64,000 bases of DNA from CAWEWH01 sp963812775 (GTDB taxonomy: Bacteria; Pseudomonadota; Alphaproteobacteria; Rhizobiales; Beijerinckiaceae): NCBI GenBank assembly GCA_963812775.1, contig CAWEWH010000007.1:186001-250000 (forward strand), in the 5' to 3' direction. Within the stretch, counting starts at the first letter, position 1, and the number at the start of each line of letters is the position of its first letter. Shown piece after piece: positions 26,687-36,434 of the stretch. The translations under genes and the position numbers were made by a program. Under the pieces are notes generated by a model that was not told the DNA's origin, made no database searches, and saw only the letters and a list, made by a program, of their open reading frames with translations.

Positions 26687-27577
26687 TCAATCCCGGCCGG
26701 CGGACGGCGCGAAGATGCCGCCGGGCCGGAACACCAGGAACGCGAAGAGCAGCAGCATGACGTAGAGGTCGCGCTCGGCAACGCCTCGCCAGAACTGGAA
26801 GACGTTCTCGACGCCCCCGACGATGAGCCCGGCAATGATGGCGCCGGGTATGGAGCCGAGGCCGCCGATGACCGTGACGATCAGTCCCTTGATGGTCAGC
26901 GGCAGCGACAGGAGCGGCGACAGAACCCCGATGGCCGCGCCGATCATGGCGCCGGCGATGCCGCCGAGCGCGCCGGTGATCACGAAGGTGAGGCTGTTCA
27001 CGCGCCGGATGGAGATGCCGCACAACAGCGCCGCGGCCGGCTGCTGCGCGACGGCGCGCGTCGCCAGGCCGAGCTTCGTCCGGTAGAGCAGGGCGATGAG
27101 CAGCACCATGGTCAGGCAGCCGAGACCGAACATGAAGATGAGATCGCCGCGCAGGTTGAACGGGCCGACCGGAATGATCACGTCGGCATAGAGCGCCGGG
27201 TAGGAGACGGGGATGCCGGCCGTCTGGTGCACGATGATCTCATCGATCAACAGCAGGGCGCCCACCGTCGACATCAGCGTGGCGAGCGCGTTCGCCTGCG
27301 GGATGAGGCGGAAACAGACGAGATCGATGACAAAGCCGATGACGCCACCGGCCACGCCGGCGAGAAGGAAGACGAGAATGGCCGGCGCCTTGATGCCTGC
27401 GAGGACGAGCAGGCCCGCATAGGCGGCGCCGATGGACGCGGCGGCATACGACAGGTTGATCTTGTGCATGACGCCGAAGATCATCGTGAAGCCGATGCCG
27501 ATGAGCGCGTAGGTGGCGCCATAGAGGACGCCATCGACGATCGACTGCACGAGATCGATGAAGTCGAGATAGTCCAC
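26687..27577 (-). CDS. livH: Branched-chain amino acid-type ABC permease LivH (first copy of operon)
   Basis: This permease of 296 residues starts at GTG 27577 (MDYLDFIDLVQSIVDGVLYG) with GAGGGGGG about six bases upstream; the frame is open to 27616, but that segment carries no signal. The motifs IGFTMIFGVMHKINLSYAA, the loop RAVAQQPAAALLCGISIRRVN and IVTVIGGLGSIPGAIIAG are typical LivH. It is 75 bases after the binding-protein gene. Confidence 0.92.
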   Translation of the reverse strand: MDYLDFIDLVQSIVDGVLYGATYALIGIGFTMIFGVMHKINLSYAAASIGAAYAGLLVLAGIKAPAILVFLLAGVAGGVIGFVIDLVCFRLIPQANALATLMSTVGALLLIDEIIVHQTAGIPVSYPALYADVIIPVGPFNLRGDLIFMFGLGCLTMVLLIALLYRTKLGLATRAVAQQPAAALLCGISIRRVNSLTFVITGALGGIAGAMIGAAIGVLSPLLSLPLTIKGLIVTVIGGLGSIPGAIIAGLIVGGVENVFQFWRGVAERDLYVMLLLFAFLVFRPGGIFAPSAGRD

Positions 27578-27652
27578 GCCGCCCCCCTCGAGGTCAGCCC
27601 GTCGGAGTGCAAGCACCGGCGGGCACGAAGCCCGCCGGCTGCATCGTTCAGA

Positions 27653-28870
27653 TCAGGACGACGGCTTGAACAGCACCGTCCAGGCGCTGTTCTTGGCGTG
27701 CACGAACAGGAACGGCTTTATCGCCTCGCGGTCGGGCGTGCGGCCGACCTTGCCGAGCAGCCCGTCCGTCTCCTTCAACGCGGCGAGGCCGACGCGCATC
27801 TTTTCGCGGTCGGCTTGCACCGTCTCGGGCTTGGCGACGATCTTCTGGTCCTCGATCACCTTCTTCAGGATGAACATGATCTCGTAGGCGGCGGCGCTGT
27901 GCAGGTCGGCGCTGCCACCGAACTTGGCGACGTTGTCGGCCGCCTTCCTGGCCTCGTCGGTGACCGGCGCGAAGCTCGTCGGGATGATGATGCCTTCGGC
28001 CTGCTGGCCGCAGCCCTGCATGGTTTCGATGGACGACGATGATGTGAGGCCGATGAGCAGCTTCGGCTTCACGCCCTGGCGGGCCATTTCCTTGAGCACG
28101 CCGCAGGTGGTGAACGGATGGGCCGAGATGGCGACGATGTCGGCATTGGCCCGCTTCATCTCGCGAACCTGCGTGGAGAAGGTCGTGTCGTTGAGCAGCC
28201 ACTCGCCGGTGCCGAGGAACTGCATGTCGTTGCCTTCGGCCTGCGCTTTCATCACCCCGAACGTGGCGTTGGAGTGGGCGAAGTCCTTCTCGACGCCGCC
28301 GTAGACGCTTTTCAGGTCGGGATGCTGCGACTTCACCCAGGCGAACAGCGATTTGTACATTTCGGCTTCGCTGGGCACGTTGCGGAAGGCCCATTCGGAA
28401 ATCTTGGCGAGACCGCCCTTGGCCGCCACGTCGGCGATGATCGGGAACTGCAAGCCGGAATCGGACGCGTCGCCGGCCTTCTTCTGCAGGATGCCGAACA
28501 GCGATTCCGCCACGTTCGAGCACGTCGGTCCGACGGCCACGAAGGCGTCCGTCGAGGCGATGCGGCGCACCACCGAGATACCTTCCTCGGCATTGCAGCG
28601 ATCGTCGAGGAATTCGACGGTGAGCTTGCCGGTCGCGCCGTCGCCGAGCTTCACGCCGCCGGCCTTGTTGATCTCTTCGGCCGCCGCCTTCATGGCGGCT
28701 TCGCTGTTGATGCCGAAAATGCGCACGACGCCCGACTTGGCCCCGAAGCCCGTGATCTTGACGGCGCGCTCCTGCGCGCCAGCAGGCGCGGCAAATGCCA
28801 GCGCGGCCGCCGCACCGAGCGCCAACGCGAGAGTGCAAGACTTCGCCATTGGGGTCATTCTGGTAGTCAT
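27653..28870 (-). CDS. ABC transporter substrate-binding protein (Liv/HAAT family)
   Basis: This is the periplasmic binding protein that opens the eight-gene operon running down to 22098. It has 405 residues. The signal peptide (MAKSCTLALALGAAAALAFA, after a short MTTRMTP lead) ends at AGAQ; then come RAVKITGFGAKSG, the internal VAVGPTCSNVAESLFG and LIGLTSSSSIETMQGCG. The ATG at 28870 is supported by GGGAGGAC eight bases upstream; in-frame ATGs at 28858 and 28849 are also possible. It contains three or more cysteines (DDRCN, PTCSN, TTCGV, QGCGQ) that could form periplasmic disulphides, which is more than most of the family. The ligand is unknown. Confidence 0.9.
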   Translation of the reverse strand: MTTRMTPMAKSCTLALALGAAAALAFAAPAGAQERAVKITGFGAKSGVVRIFGINSEAAMKAAAEEINKAGGVKLGDGATGKLTVEFLDDRCNAEEGISVVRRIASTDAFVAVGPTCSNVAESLFGILQKKAGDASDSGLQFPIIADVAAKGGLAKISEWAFRNVPSEAEMYKSLFAWVKSQHPDLKSVYGGVEKDFAHSNATFGVMKAQAEGNDMQFLGTGEWLLNDTTFSTQVREMKRANADIVAISAHPFTTCGVLKEMARQGVKPKLLIGLTSSSSIETMQGCGQQAEGIIIPTSFAPVTDEARKAADNVAKFGGSADLHSAAAYEIMFILKKVIEDQKIVAKPETVQADREKMRVGLAALKETDGLLGKVGRTPDREAIKPFLFVHAKNSAWTVLFKPSS

Positions 28871-29101
28871 TCTGGATGTCCTCCCTGCGGAATTGGCCCA
28901 AGCTCGTATCGAGGCCGGCGGATTTGCCATCGCCGGTTCGCGGCCCGGTCTTGGACGGGATTGTCGGCTTTGCCGGTAGAGGCGTCAAGAAGAGCGCCTG
29001 CGCGCAGACGCCATTCCCGCTCGCCTCGGCTTGGGGTAGCTTCGCGCCAATCCGGGCGCGCCGTCAGGCGGCGCCGTCACAATACCGGCAGGGAGGACGA
29101 G

Positions 29102-30913
29102 ATGGCGAAAGCGTCGACCGCGAAGGGCCGCTCCAAGGGCGTTCGCGCTGCAGCAAAAGTCAGCCGCGCGGCGCCCAAGAAGGGTCGCCGCAAGACGCAA
29201 GCTGCCCCAAAGAGGGCCGGCAAGTCTCCCGCCAAATCTCCCCGCAAGGCCGCCCCGTCGAGCAGCCCCTTTGCGGCACTGAAACCGAACCGGGCGAACT
29301 TCGCGCCGCTGACCCCGATTTCGTTCCTCGCCCGGTCGGCGGAGATCCACCCCGACCGCACGGCCATCATCCATGGCGAGCGCCACATCACCTATCGCCA
29401 GTGGCAGGAGCGGGCCCGGCGCTTGGCCTCGGCCCTGGCGCGCCGTGGCGTCAAGGCCGGCGACACCGTCTCGGCCATGCTGCCCAACGTGCCGGCCATG
29501 CTCGACGCTCATCACGGCGTGCCGATGCTGGGTGCCATCCTCAACACCATCAACACGCGCCTCGATGCCCGCACCATCGCCTACATTCTCGAGCACGGCG
29601 AGGCGAAGGTGCTGATCACCGATCGCGAATATGCCGCGCAGGTCGGCCCGGCGCTCGCGCAGATGAAGCGGCGGCCGCTCGTCATCGACGTCGACGATCC
29701 GCTCTACGACGGCCCGGGCGACCGCCTTAGCGAGATCGAATACGAGGCTTTCCTGGCGACCGGCGATCCGGCCTTCTCGCCGCGCGAGATCACCGACGAA
29801 TCCGCACCCATCGCGCTGAACTACACGTCAGGCACGACGGGAAACCCGAAGGGCGTCGTCTATCACCATCGCGGCACGTTCCTCGAGGCCGTCGGCAACA
29901 CCATGGCGTGGCCGCTGCCGCCGCGCCCCGTCTATCTCTGGACGTTGCCGATGTTCCATTGCAACGGCTGGTGCTTCCCGTGGTCGGTCACCGCCATGGC
30001 CGGCACGCATGTCTGCCTGCGCCGGGTCGATCCGGCCCTGATCTTTCCGCTCATCGTCGAGCACGGGGTCACCCATATGTGCGGCGCCCCCACGGTGCTC
30101 AGCATGCTGGTGAACGCGCCCGCCGACCAGAAGCGCGCTTTCGCGCATGTGGTCGACATCCAGACGGGCGGCTCGCCGCCGCCCGCCGCCATCATCAAGG
30201 GCATGGAGGAACTGGGCTTTCGGGTCACGCACATCTACGGCATGACCGAGCTGCAGGGGCCCTCGACGCTCTGCGAGCAGCAGGACGCATGGGGTCGATT
30301 GCCGGTCGACGAGCGCGCCGGCTACACGGCGCGGCAAGGCGTGCGCTACCCCGTCGTTGCGGGCCACATGGTGGCGGACGGCAAGACGCTCGCGCCGGTG
30401 AAGCGAGACGGCGAGACGCTGGGTGAAATCATGGTGCGGGGCAACACCGTGATGCTCGGCTACCTCAAGGACAAGGCGGCCACCGACGCCGCTTTCCGCG
30501 GCGGCTGGATGCACACCGGCGACCTCGCGGTCGAGCACCCGGACGGGTATATCGAGATCAAGGATCGCGCCAAGGACATCATCATCTCGGGCGGCGAGAA
30601 CATCTCGTCGGTCGAGGTCGAGATCGCGCTCTACAAGCACCCGGCGGTGCAACTCGCCGCCGTCGTGGCGCGGCCGGACGACAAGTGGGGTGAGACGCCC
30701 TGCGCCTTCGTGCAGCTGAAGCCCGGCACGACCGCGACGGCCGACGAGCTGATCGCCTTCTGCCGCGAGCGGCTGGCGCGATTCAAGCTGCCGAGGACCG
30801 TCATCTTCGGTCCGGTGCCGACGACGGCGACCGGCAAGATCCAGAAATTCGTCCTGCGCGAGCAGGCGAAAGGCCTTGCTGAGAAGCCGAGCGAGGACCG
30901 CAAGGTCGCGTGA
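29102..30913 (+). CDS. Acyl-CoA synthetase (AMP-forming) with Lys/Ala/Pro-rich N-terminal tail
   Basis: The enzyme activates a carboxylic acid to its CoA thioester through an acyl-AMP. It has 603 residues. The P-loop is YTSGTTGNPKGVVYHH, followed by the MFHCNGWCFPWSV and HIYGMTELQGPS motifs, MHTGDLAVEHPDGYIEIKDRAKDIIISGGENISS and the catalytic lysine in TATGKIQKF. This subtype includes medium-chain and methylmercaptopropionate CoA ligases. Residues 1-55 are an unusual basic tail (KGRSKGVRAAAKVSRAAPKK and similar), like a histone H1 C-terminus. The ATG has GGGAGGACGAG upstream. It diverges from the Liv operon. Confidence 0.93.
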   Translation: MAKASTAKGRSKGVRAAAKVSRAAPKKGRRKTQAAPKRAGKSPAKSPRKAAPSSSPFAALKPNRANFAPLTPISFLARSAEIHPDRTAIIHGERHITYRQWQERARRLASALARRGVKAGDTVSAMLPNVPAMLDAHHGVPMLGAILNTINTRLDARTIAYILEHGEAKVLITDREYAAQVGPALAQMKRRPLVIDVDDPLYDGPGDRLSEIEYEAFLATGDPAFSPREITDESAPIALNYTSGTTGNPKGVVYHHRGTFLEAVGNTMAWPLPPRPVYLWTLPMFHCNGWCFPWSVTAMAGTHVCLRRVDPALIFPLIVEHGVTHMCGAPTVLSMLVNAPADQKRAFAHVVDIQTGGSPPPAAIIKGMEELGFRVTHIYGMTELQGPSTLCEQQDAWGRLPVDERAGYTARQGVRYPVVAGHMVADGKTLAPVKRDGETLGEIMVRGNTVMLGYLKDKAATDAAFRGGWMHTGDLAVEHPDGYIEIKDRAKDIIISGGENISSVEVEIALYKHPAVQLAAVVARPDDKWGETPCAFVQLKPGTTATADELIAFCRERLARFKLPRTVIFGPVPTTATGKIQKFVLREQAKGLAEKPSEDRKVA

Positions 30914-30932
30914 GGGGCGGGTGTGCGTGGAC

Positions 30933-30957
30933 ACCCTCTCCCGCAAGGGGAGAGGGT
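30933..30957. terminator. Hairpin downstream of acyl-CoA synthetase gene
   Basis: ACCCTCTCCC and GGGAGAGGGT form a 10-bp stem with a five-base loop, 20 bases after the stop. There is no T-run, so it may be a transcription terminator aid or another REP-like unit. Confidence 0.5.
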
Positions 30958-31032
30958 GGGCGCGCGTGCTGCGATGCGCACGGGGTGACGCACGGTTGGG
31001 ATTGCTCGCCAGCCGGCGGGCCTTCGCCGCTT

Positions 31033-31940
31033 TCAATTGATCGGCACGAGCCGCACGGCGTTCTGCTGCAGCAAGGGAACGAGCAGCACCCTGCGCTTGG
31101 TGTCGAAGCCAATGTCGCCCGGCGATTGACGCCGGTCACGGCGGCCGTCCACGACGCGCCACGGCCCCGATAGACGGTTTCACCGGCCCATCCCGAGATC
31201 AGGAAGTCGCCGTTGTCGAGCGCGACGATGCCGTCGAGCTGTCCGGCGGGGAGCTTCCAGCTGCCCTTTCGTTCGCCGGCCGGACCGATTTCCAAGAGCT
31301 CACCGGACCCGAAGGTGACCACGAAGACTGAGCCACCGCTGACCACGACGCCATTGGGCTTTCCAAGGTCGGGTGACTTGACGAGGGGTGACACCTTTCC
31401 GTCGCGGGCGATGCGGAATACGGCGTCGGTGCCCGTCGGCGCGAACGTGGCGTTGAGTCCACTGTCGGACACCACGACGCCATCGCCGTCCGCGGCCACG
31501 TCGTTGAGGAAGGTGGCGCCCTCGATCTTCACGTCCACGAGCTGCGCGCCGCTCTTGGCGTCGAAGCGACGCACGACATCGATGTCGGCGATCCACAGGA
31601 TGCCGCCGGCGATCGCCATGCCCTTCGGTGCGTCGAGACGAATGCCGCTTTGCGCGCCGTCGATCCACTTCAACGCCAGGATCTTGCCGTCCGGCGACAG
31701 GCGCGAGACGAAGCCGTTGCCGTCCTTGTCGAGCGGCGCGCCGTTGATGTTGGCGACCAGATAGGTGTCGGTCTCGGCGTCATAGAACGCCAATTCCGGC
31801 AGCGCGAAGCCGGCGATCGTGACCGGCTCGGCCGCCCGCGAGCCAAGGCCGGCGCCAAAGGTCAATGCCGCGGCCAGCGCTGCCGCGCCTGCCCCACGTC
31901 GCACGCCGCGAAGCGCACGACGAACGTCTCTGTATTCCAT
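31033..31940 (-). pseudogene. SMP-30/NHL-type beta-propeller protein, frameshifted near the C-terminus
   Basis: This is an exported lactonase-like or strictosidine-synthase-like beta-propeller of about 300 residues. The signal peptide ends GSRA; repeats include KGMAIAGGILWIADIDVVRRFD, NDVAADGDGVVVSDSG, KPNGVVVSGGSVFVVTFGSG and DGIVALDNGDFLISGW. At about 31120-31130 the frame changes. The sensible end continues in another frame (SPGDIGFDTKRRVLLVPLLQ, then NAVRLVPIN) to a stop at 31033, so one base is missing. ATG at 31940 has AAGGAG eight bases upstream. A sequencing indel is as likely as real inactivation. Confidence 0.75.
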
Positions 31941-32030
31941 GAAAGTCACTCCTTCGGGACGCCATGTGGCGGCGCGAGGAGTAGAGACCGACGGCGGATC
32001 GAGACAGCGCCGGGACTGCGAACGCCTTGC

Positions 32031-33044
32031 CTAATCCTGCGAAACACCGCGCGGATTGGCGAGCGGGACGTCGAGGGGCACCAAGCTGTTGCTCAGGAAG
32101 GCCCTTGCGTAGACCGATGGCGCGATGCCGTAGTGACGCTTGAAATCGCGGGCGAACTGCGACGCGCTGGCATAGCCGACGCGATCGGCGGCGCCCGACA
32201 CAGGGGCAAGCTCGAGAAGCAGGCCGCGCGCCTGTTCCAGCCGCCGCATCTTGACGTATTGCATCGGTGACAGGCCGACGAGGGCGCGAAACCGGTGCGC
32301 GAAATGCGACGGGCTCATCGCCGCTGTCTTGGCGATCGTGGCGACGCTGAGCCGACGCGGCAGCTTCTTCTCGATGAACGCGATGGCGCGGCCGATCTTC
32401 GCTTTCTCGCCGCGAAGGGCGGCCGCACGGATCACCGCGGCGGCCGGCGTCCGCAGCAGACGAAAGACGATCTCACGAAGACAGAGCGGCGCAACGATGC
32501 GGCGCTCGGCCGGATCGTCGAGACAGTCGAGCAGACGCATCACGGCTCCGGCCAGCGGCGCGTCGAGGGTCCCGACGAGGGCGGGCGCGCCTGGACCGCT
32601 TGGTCGCGGCGCTCTCTCGTCCTCGGCCAGGTCGAGAAGGGTGCGCGCCACCACTTCAGGAGGCAGCTGCAGGCCGACGGCGATGTAGGGCGCAGCCGGC
32701 GTGGCGCGCGCGACCGCGGCCTCATAGTCCGTCTCGCCACGCAGCACCAGGAAGTGCAGCCTGTCGTTGGCGAGGCTGAGATTGCCGACGCGCACCGCCT
32801 TCATGCCCGACACGGCAACCGCAAGATACATCATCGGTGCCCGCGCGCGGCTGAATGTGCCGGGGCGATCGGCACGGAACAGCCACATGCCGGGAAGCGC
32901 CGTCGCGGAGCGGCCGGGAGCGATGGCGAGTGCGCGCACCCTGGCGGTCAGCTCCTCGAGGACATGGCGCACATCGTCCGGGGCGGGCGACCCGGCGGCT
33001 GAGGGGCGCGCCCGCGGCGTGTCACGCCAGTGTTCCAGGCTCAC
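32031..33044 (-). CDS. AraC family transcriptional regulator
   Basis: The 337-residue protein has an N-terminal AraC_N-type sensor domain (LPGMWLFRADRPGTFSRARAPMMYLAVAVSG). The C-terminal pair of helix-turn-helices is RRLSVATIAKTAAMSPSHFAHRFRALVGLSPMQYVKMRRLEQAR, then AADRVGYASASQFARDFKRHYG. It lies between the beta-propeller gene and the FAD dehydrogenase gene, all on the minus strand. Regulators of this subtype often control a nearby dehydrogenase or alcohol/aldehyde gene, and the beta-propeller gene just downstream is a candidate target. Confidence 0.9.
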   Translation of the reverse strand: MSLEHWRDTPRARPSAAGSPAPDDVRHVLEELTARVRALAIAPGRSATALPGMWLFRADRPGTFSRARAPMMYLAVAVSGMKAVRVGNLSLANDRLHFLVLRGETDYEAAVARATPAAPYIAVGLQLPPEVVARTLLDLAEDERAPRPSGPGAPALVGTLDAPLAGAVMRLLDCLDDPAERRIVAPLCLREIVFRLLRTPAAAVIRAAALRGEKAKIGRAIAFIEKKLPRRLSVATIAKTAAMSPSHFAHRFRALVGLSPMQYVKMRRLEQARGLLLELAPVSGAADRVGYASASQFARDFKRHYGIAPSVYARAFLSNSLVPLDVPLANPRGVSQD

Positions 33045-33068
33045 ATCGTGCTCCTGATTTCTGCCCCG

Positions 33069-36000
33069 TTATAGCACGGGCGCCGGAGGCTGCTTGCCGG
33101 CGTTGCCGGCCGGCGAAGACGAGGATTGCAGCTGCCTCGCCAGGAGGCGCGCCGCATGCACAGCCTCGCGGCCGGCGCCATCCTTGATCTGGTGGCGGCA
33201 CGAGAAGCCGTCGGCGACGATGACCGTGTCGGCGGCGGCACCGCGCACCGCCGGCAGCAACGACAGCTCACCCATCGCCATGGACACATCGTAGGTGTCG
33301 GCGCCGTACCCGAAGGCCCCGGCCATGCCGCAGCAGCTCGAATTCGATGGTCTCGACGGCGAAATCGGGGATGAGCCTGAGCGCCTCTCCGACGGCGTCG
33401 AAGGCGCCAAACGATTTCTGATGGCAATGGCCGTGCACGAGCGCCGTCTTCGATGAAGCCCTGAGGGGGATTTTCAGCCGGCCGGCCTGCGCCTCGCGCA
33501 CCAGGAACTCCTCGAACAACAGCGCTTGCGCCGCGACCGTCTTGGCCGGCCCGTCGCTGCGCATCGACAAAAGCTCGTCACGCAAGGTCAGCAGGCAACT
33601 CGGCTCGAGGCCGACGATGGGCACGCCGCGCGCCGCGAACGGCGCGAAGGCATCGACGAGCCGGTCGAGCTCGGCGCGGGCCTGCGGCACGAGGCCGGCC
33701 GACAGGAATGTGCGGCCGCAGCACAAGGGCTCTGCCGCCAGCCGGCCGCGGCAGATGCACGCGATAGCCGCCGGCGCTGAGGACGGCGATCGCCGCTTCG
33801 ATGTTCTCGCGCTCGTAGGTGCGGTTGAAGGTGTCGGCGAACAGCACGATTTCGGGGCCGCCAACGGGTCCGATCGCCTCGCCGGCCGGCCGGAACACGT
33901 CGCGGCGCCAGGCGGGGAGGGCGCGGCGCGCGCTGATGGCGAAGACCTTTTCCGTGAGCCGCCGCAGGAGCGCGCTGCCGTTGCGCAGGTTGGCGAGAGG
34001 CGCGAGCCGCGCTGCGAGCGGGGCATAGCGCGGCAGGTAGGCGACCAGCCGATCGTGCAGGCTGAGGCCGTGCGTCTCGACCCGCGCCGCCAGCACCTCG
34101 ACTTTCATCTTGGCCATGTCGACGCCGGTCGGGCATTCGCGCCGGCACGCCTTGCAGGAGACGCAGAGCTTCATCGTCTCCATCATCTCGTCCGACGAGA
34201 AGGCGCCGGGGCCGAGCTGGCCGGTGATGGCGAGGCGCAGCGTGTTGGCGCGGCCGCGCGTCACGTCGCGCTCGTCGCGGGTGACGCGATAGGACGGGCA
34301 CATGACGCCGCCCTTGAGATTGCGGCAGGCGCCGTTGCCGTTGCACATCTCGACCGCGCCCTGGAAGCCGCGGCCGGCCCCGGTATAGGCCGACCAGTCG
34401 AGCGTCGTGGCGAGGTCGCGCGCGCCGTAGGCGGGCGCGTAGCGGAACAGCGCGCGCTCGTCCATGCGCGGCGCGTGCACGATCTTGCCGGGATTGAGGA
34501 CGTTTCCCGGATCGAAGCGCTGCTTCACTTCCTCGAAGGCGCGCGTCAGACGCGAGCCGAACATCGCCTCGTGGAACTCCGAGCGCACGATGCCGTCGCC
34601 GTGCTCGCCGGAATGCGAGCCCTTGAAGGCGCGCACCATGGCGAAGGCCTCCTCGGCGATGGCCCGCATCGCCTTGACGTCCTTGTCGAGCTTCAAGTTG
34701 AGGACCGGGCGGACATGCAGGCAGCCCTCCGAGGCGTGCGCGTACATGGTGCCGTGGGTGCCGTGCTTGGCGAAGATGCGGATGAGGCCGTCCGTGTAGT
34801 CGGCGAGCTTCGGCAGCGGCACGGCGCAATCCTCGATGAACGAGATAGGCTTGCCGTCCTGCTTCATCGACATCATGACGTTGAGGCCGGCGGCGCGGAA
34901 TTCGGCGATGGCCGCCTGCAGGCCGGGCTCCGTCACCTCGACCACGCCGCCCCAATGGCGCCTTCGGCTTGTCCCAGCCGAAGCCGAGATCGGCCATCAT
35001 GGCGCCGAGCTGCTTCAGCTTGGCGAAGTTGTCGGCCTCGCCGTCCTCCGCGAACTCGACCAGCAGCACCGCGTCCGGATCGCCGCGCACGAACGCCTCA
35101 ACGGTCGGCCGGAACATGTCGATGCCGCGGCCGAGCCCGATCATGGTCCGATCGATCAGTTCCACCGCGATGGGCTTCAGCGTCACGAGATGCTGGGCGG
35201 CGTCCATCGCCGCGTAGAAGCTGCCGAAGTGGCACACGCCGAGCGCCCGCGTTGCGGATGAGCGGCGCGAGCTTCAGATCGACCTTCGTCGTGAAGGCCA
35301 ACGTGCCTTCCGAGCCGACCAGCACGTGCGCGAGGTTGCTCGTCGGCCCGCGCGGCACGAGCGCATCGAGATTGTAGCCGCCGACACGCCGCTGCACCTT
35401 AGGGAAGCGGGCGGCGATCTCTTCCGCCTCGCGTTCGCCGAGCGCCAGGAGGTCGCGGAAGCAGCGCCCGGCCCGGCGCCTCGACATTGGCGCGCGCCGC
35501 CTCGCGCGAAACGGACGCGAAGGTCAGCAGCGTGCCGTCGGCGAGCGCCGCCTCGATCGACAATGTATTGTCGCGCATGGTGCCGTAGCGCAGCGAGCGG
35601 CCGCCGCAGGCATTGTTGCCGGCCATGCCGCCGATGGTGGCGCGCGACGACGTGGAAACGTCGACCGGAAACCACAGCCCATGCGGCCTGAGCTGGCGAT
35701 TGAGCTCGTCGAGCACGATGCCGGGCTCGACCGTGCAGGTCCTTTGCGCCACGTCGAGCGCCAGCATGCGGTTCAGATGCTTCGACGTGTCGACGACGAC
35801 CGCGGTATTGACCGCCTGCCCGCATTGCGACGTGCCGCCGCCGCGCGCGATGACGGGATGGCCGGTCTCGCGGGCAATCGCCATGGCGCGCAGCGCCTCG
35901 TCGGTGGTCCGCGGCACGACGACGGCGAGCGGCATCATCTGATAGAACGAGGCGTCGGTGGCGTAGCGGCCCCGGTTGAAGGGGTCGACAGCACCTCGCC

Positions 36001-36075
36001 GCCGATCTCCTTGGCGAGCCGCGCGCCGAGAGCAGGCGTCGCGCCGCCGGTCTTCACGGTTGCTGGATCGGCCAT
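33069..36075 (-). pseudogene. FAD-binding/Fe-S D-2-hydroxyacid dehydrogenase, broken by about six frameshifts
   Basis: Joined across frames, this encodes a protein of about 1000 residues of the FAD/FMN dehydrogenase plus CCG family, which oxidises D-lactate or D-2-hydroxyglutarate at the membrane. Parts in order: MADPATVKTGGATPALGARL; an FAD_binding_4 domain (VIARGGGTSQCGQAVNTAVV, VDVSTSSRATIGGMAGNNAC); LVGSEGTLAFTTKVDLKLAP; a C-terminal oxidase domain (GEHGDGIVRSEFHEAMFG); Fe-S cysteines (LCVSCKACRRECPTGVDMAK); and CCG domains (PLCCGRTFLSAG, SCCGMAGAFGYGADTYDVSM). Frame changes fall near 35985, 35480, 35250, 34960, 33740 and 33345. Every piece is well conserved, which argues for indels in the sequence rather than ancient decay. 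Confidence 0.85.
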
Positions 36076-36232
36076 CGCCAGGGTCTAGCCCGATCTTTCT
36101 TCGGCCAGAAGCGGAAATTTCGATAAAGTCAAATTCGATAAAGTCTTGGCCTTCCTGCGCAATCACCGATAAATTCGCTGCTCCAGACCGCGCCGGCGAT
36201 TTGCTCGTTGGATCGATTTATCGGGAGCGGCT

Positions 36233-36362
36233 GATCCCTCCCCTCAAGGGGAGGGTGGCGCGCCGCGCTTGCGGCGCGCCGGGTGGGGTCGCGAATGTTC
36301 GACCACTGCGACCCCCTCCGGCCGCGCTACGCGCGGCCACCTCCCCCTAGAGGGGGAGGATC
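36233..36362. repeat. GATC-bounded palindromic repeat, type 1 (short form)
   Basis: This copy has the same layout and length as that at 5473: GATCCCTCCCC ... GGCGCGCC hairpin ... GGGTGGGGTC ... GACCCCCTCC ... GGGGGAGGATC. It separates the divergent FAD dehydrogenase and aminotransferase genes. Confidence 0.88.
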
Positions 36363-36434
36363 AGCACACCGTCTGTTTCGATCTCCGATGAACAATCGCA
36401 TCTGCGAGCTGGGTTTTTGATGGAGGCAAGCGCG

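Noticed and set aside
30801..31120. Extended C-terminus of the beta-propeller protein in the uninterrupted frame
   Set aside because: The tail is Ser/Pro/Cys-rich and runs antisense through a hairpin into the acyl-CoA synthetase gene; the sensible C-terminus lies in another frame ending at 31033.
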